From contig JAUZQA010000277.1 in the NCBI GenBank assembly GCA_030705665.1, forward strand, positions 1 through 5,891: DNA of 5,891 nt, written 5' to 3'. The position numbers were made by a program, and so were the translations under genes. Shown piece after piece: positions 5,614 through 5,891 of this stretch. The notes beneath the pieces are model-generated. The model made no database searches, had not been told where the DNA came from, and saw only the letters and a program-made list of their open reading frames with translations. Position 1 is the first letter of the stretch. Each line of letters opens with the position of its first letter. Source of the stretch: Bacillota bacterium. GTDB lineage: Bacteria; Bacillota; Bacilli; Bacillales_B; DSM-18226.

Positions 5614-5690
5614 TGGAGTCTCCCTTTTTATCATCTAACCATTAATTTTGTTTATTAATGCCAAAACAATACGAATATTAGGTGACTCCA
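5614..5690 (-). promoter_or_regulatory. Leader inverted repeat overlapping the GH2 ribosome binding site
   Basis: The segments 5614-5623 and 5681-5690 are complementary at 9 of 10 positions (TGGAGTC pairs with GACTCCA, then one mismatch, then CC/GG). In minus-strand RNA the downstream arm covers part of the AAGGGAG ribosome binding site at 5620-5626. If a transcript includes both arms, for example read-through past the terminator, they could hide the site from the ribosome. The 57-base loop makes this uncertain. Confidence 0.3.
5640..5660. promoter_or_regulatory. Operator-like dyad upstream of the GH2 gene
   Basis: CATTAAT-N7-ATTAATG is a perfect 7-bp dyad with a 7-base spacer (21 bp in total, two helical turns). 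It lies about 30 bases upstream of the GH2 start and in the only intergenic space where its promoter can be. This geometry suits a dimeric repressor or activator, as is common for sugar-utilisation genes, but it does not match the catabolite-repression (cre) consensus. I could not find a convincing -35/-10 pair here. The AT-rich composition raises the chance of an accidental dyad. Confidence 0.35.
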
Positions 5691-5691
5691 C

Positions 5692-5741
5692 AAAAAAAGA
5701 GTGAAGTTACCTTTTTAGTAAAAAAGCAACTTCACTCTTTT
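5692..5741 (-). terminator. Strong rho-independent terminator of the right-hand partial gene
   Basis: A long hairpin spans 5695-5741. Its outer arm AAAAGAGTGAAGTT pairs perfectly, and the pairing continues inward to a very small AT loop. Two positions that are mismatched in plus-strand RNA (A5709 opposite C5727 and C5711 opposite A5725) become G:U wobbles in minus-strand RNA. On the minus strand the stem runs directly into seven U residues (5692-5698). Strand asymmetry and U tract both say it terminates transcription of the partial gene ending at 5750, just 8 bases upstream. Confidence 0.9.
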
Positions 5742-5749
5742 CATAATCC

Positions 5750-5891
5750 TTAAACCGCTGTTAAAACCGTCGGTATTTTCGGGTCCGTGTCATAGATCTC
5801 AAACTGTTCACCAACGATTAAGCCTCGTCCGGCAAGTGTCTGGGTTACCGACATTCTCGCCAGCTCTTTCATATTATTATCGAGGCTAAGA
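5750..5891 (-). CDS. C-terminal fragment of an unidentified protein
   Basis: An open minus-strand frame enters from the right edge and ends at a TAA (5750-5752), giving the last 46 residues of a longer protein. The visible end contains [20 protein letters not shown] followed by [18 protein letters not shown]. It is not hydrophobic enough for a membrane helix and shows no cysteine or recognisable catalytic motif. That it is coding is supported by the open frame up to the window edge and by the strong terminator immediately after its stop codon. I do not recognise the family. In B. subtilis the gene in this direction from yyzF is htrA, but this tail does not look like a serine-protease PDZ domain end, so the local order differs or other genes intervene. 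Confidence 0.7.
   Translation of the reverse strand, partial: LSLDNNMKELARMSVTQTLAGRGLIVGEQFEIYDTDPKIPTVLTAV

Overview
The window looks like a piece of a low-GC Firmicutes chromosome, most likely family Bacillaceae. The reasons are the AT-rich DNA, strong purine-rich ribosome binding sites with GTG/TTG as well as ATG starts, a close match to Bacillus-type RlmH, and a small CxxH/CxxC-type gene directly upstream of rlmH (the yyzF-yydA arrangement of B. subtilis). That gene pair sits near the replication origin in B. subtilis, so this window is probably origin-proximal too. The genus cannot be fixed from the sequence alone.

Every supported gene is on the minus strand, so transcription reads from high to low coordinates. 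(1) 5750-5891 is the C-terminal end of an unidentified protein, followed by a strong intrinsic terminator at 5692-5741. (2) 5610-5691 is a short leader with two dyads, in front of a secreted glycoside hydrolase family 2 enzyme (3402-5609). (3) 3291-3401 is a promoter-like gap with no convincing terminator. (4) 3129-3290 is a 53-residue CxxH/CxxC-family protein in which the CxxH histidine is a cysteine. (5) 3028-3128 is an intergenic spacer packed with DnaA boxes, with two more exact boxes inside the small gene. (6) 2548-3027 is rlmH. (7) 1259-2455 is an RlmI/YwbD-like rRNA methyltransferase that contains no cysteine at all. (8) 296-1201 (or to 1246) is a thioredoxin-reductase-like flavoprotein. 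(9) A hairpin terminator at 180-215 closes the unit, and 1-179 is AT-rich with no supportable gene.

The genes from the small Cys protein to the flavoprotein probably form one transcription unit: a small metal-binding-type protein, two rRNA methyltransferases and a dithiol flavoprotein. The first two are the conserved core. The flavoprotein is tightly coupled to the second methyltransferase. The secreted GH2 enzyme looks like an accessory gene lying beside this core.

The most notable non-coding structure is the DnaA-box cluster at 3027-3240. It has four exact TTATCCACA boxes and several near matches, with a 13-8-13 bp phasing and an adjacent 11-bp tandem repeat. A DnaA-binding cluster near yydA (rlmH) is, as I recall, known in B. 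subtilis, so this is probably a conserved replication-control site rather than a new system. I see no mobile element, CRISPR array, tRNA or rRNA, and no clear sign of an undescribed multi-gene system.
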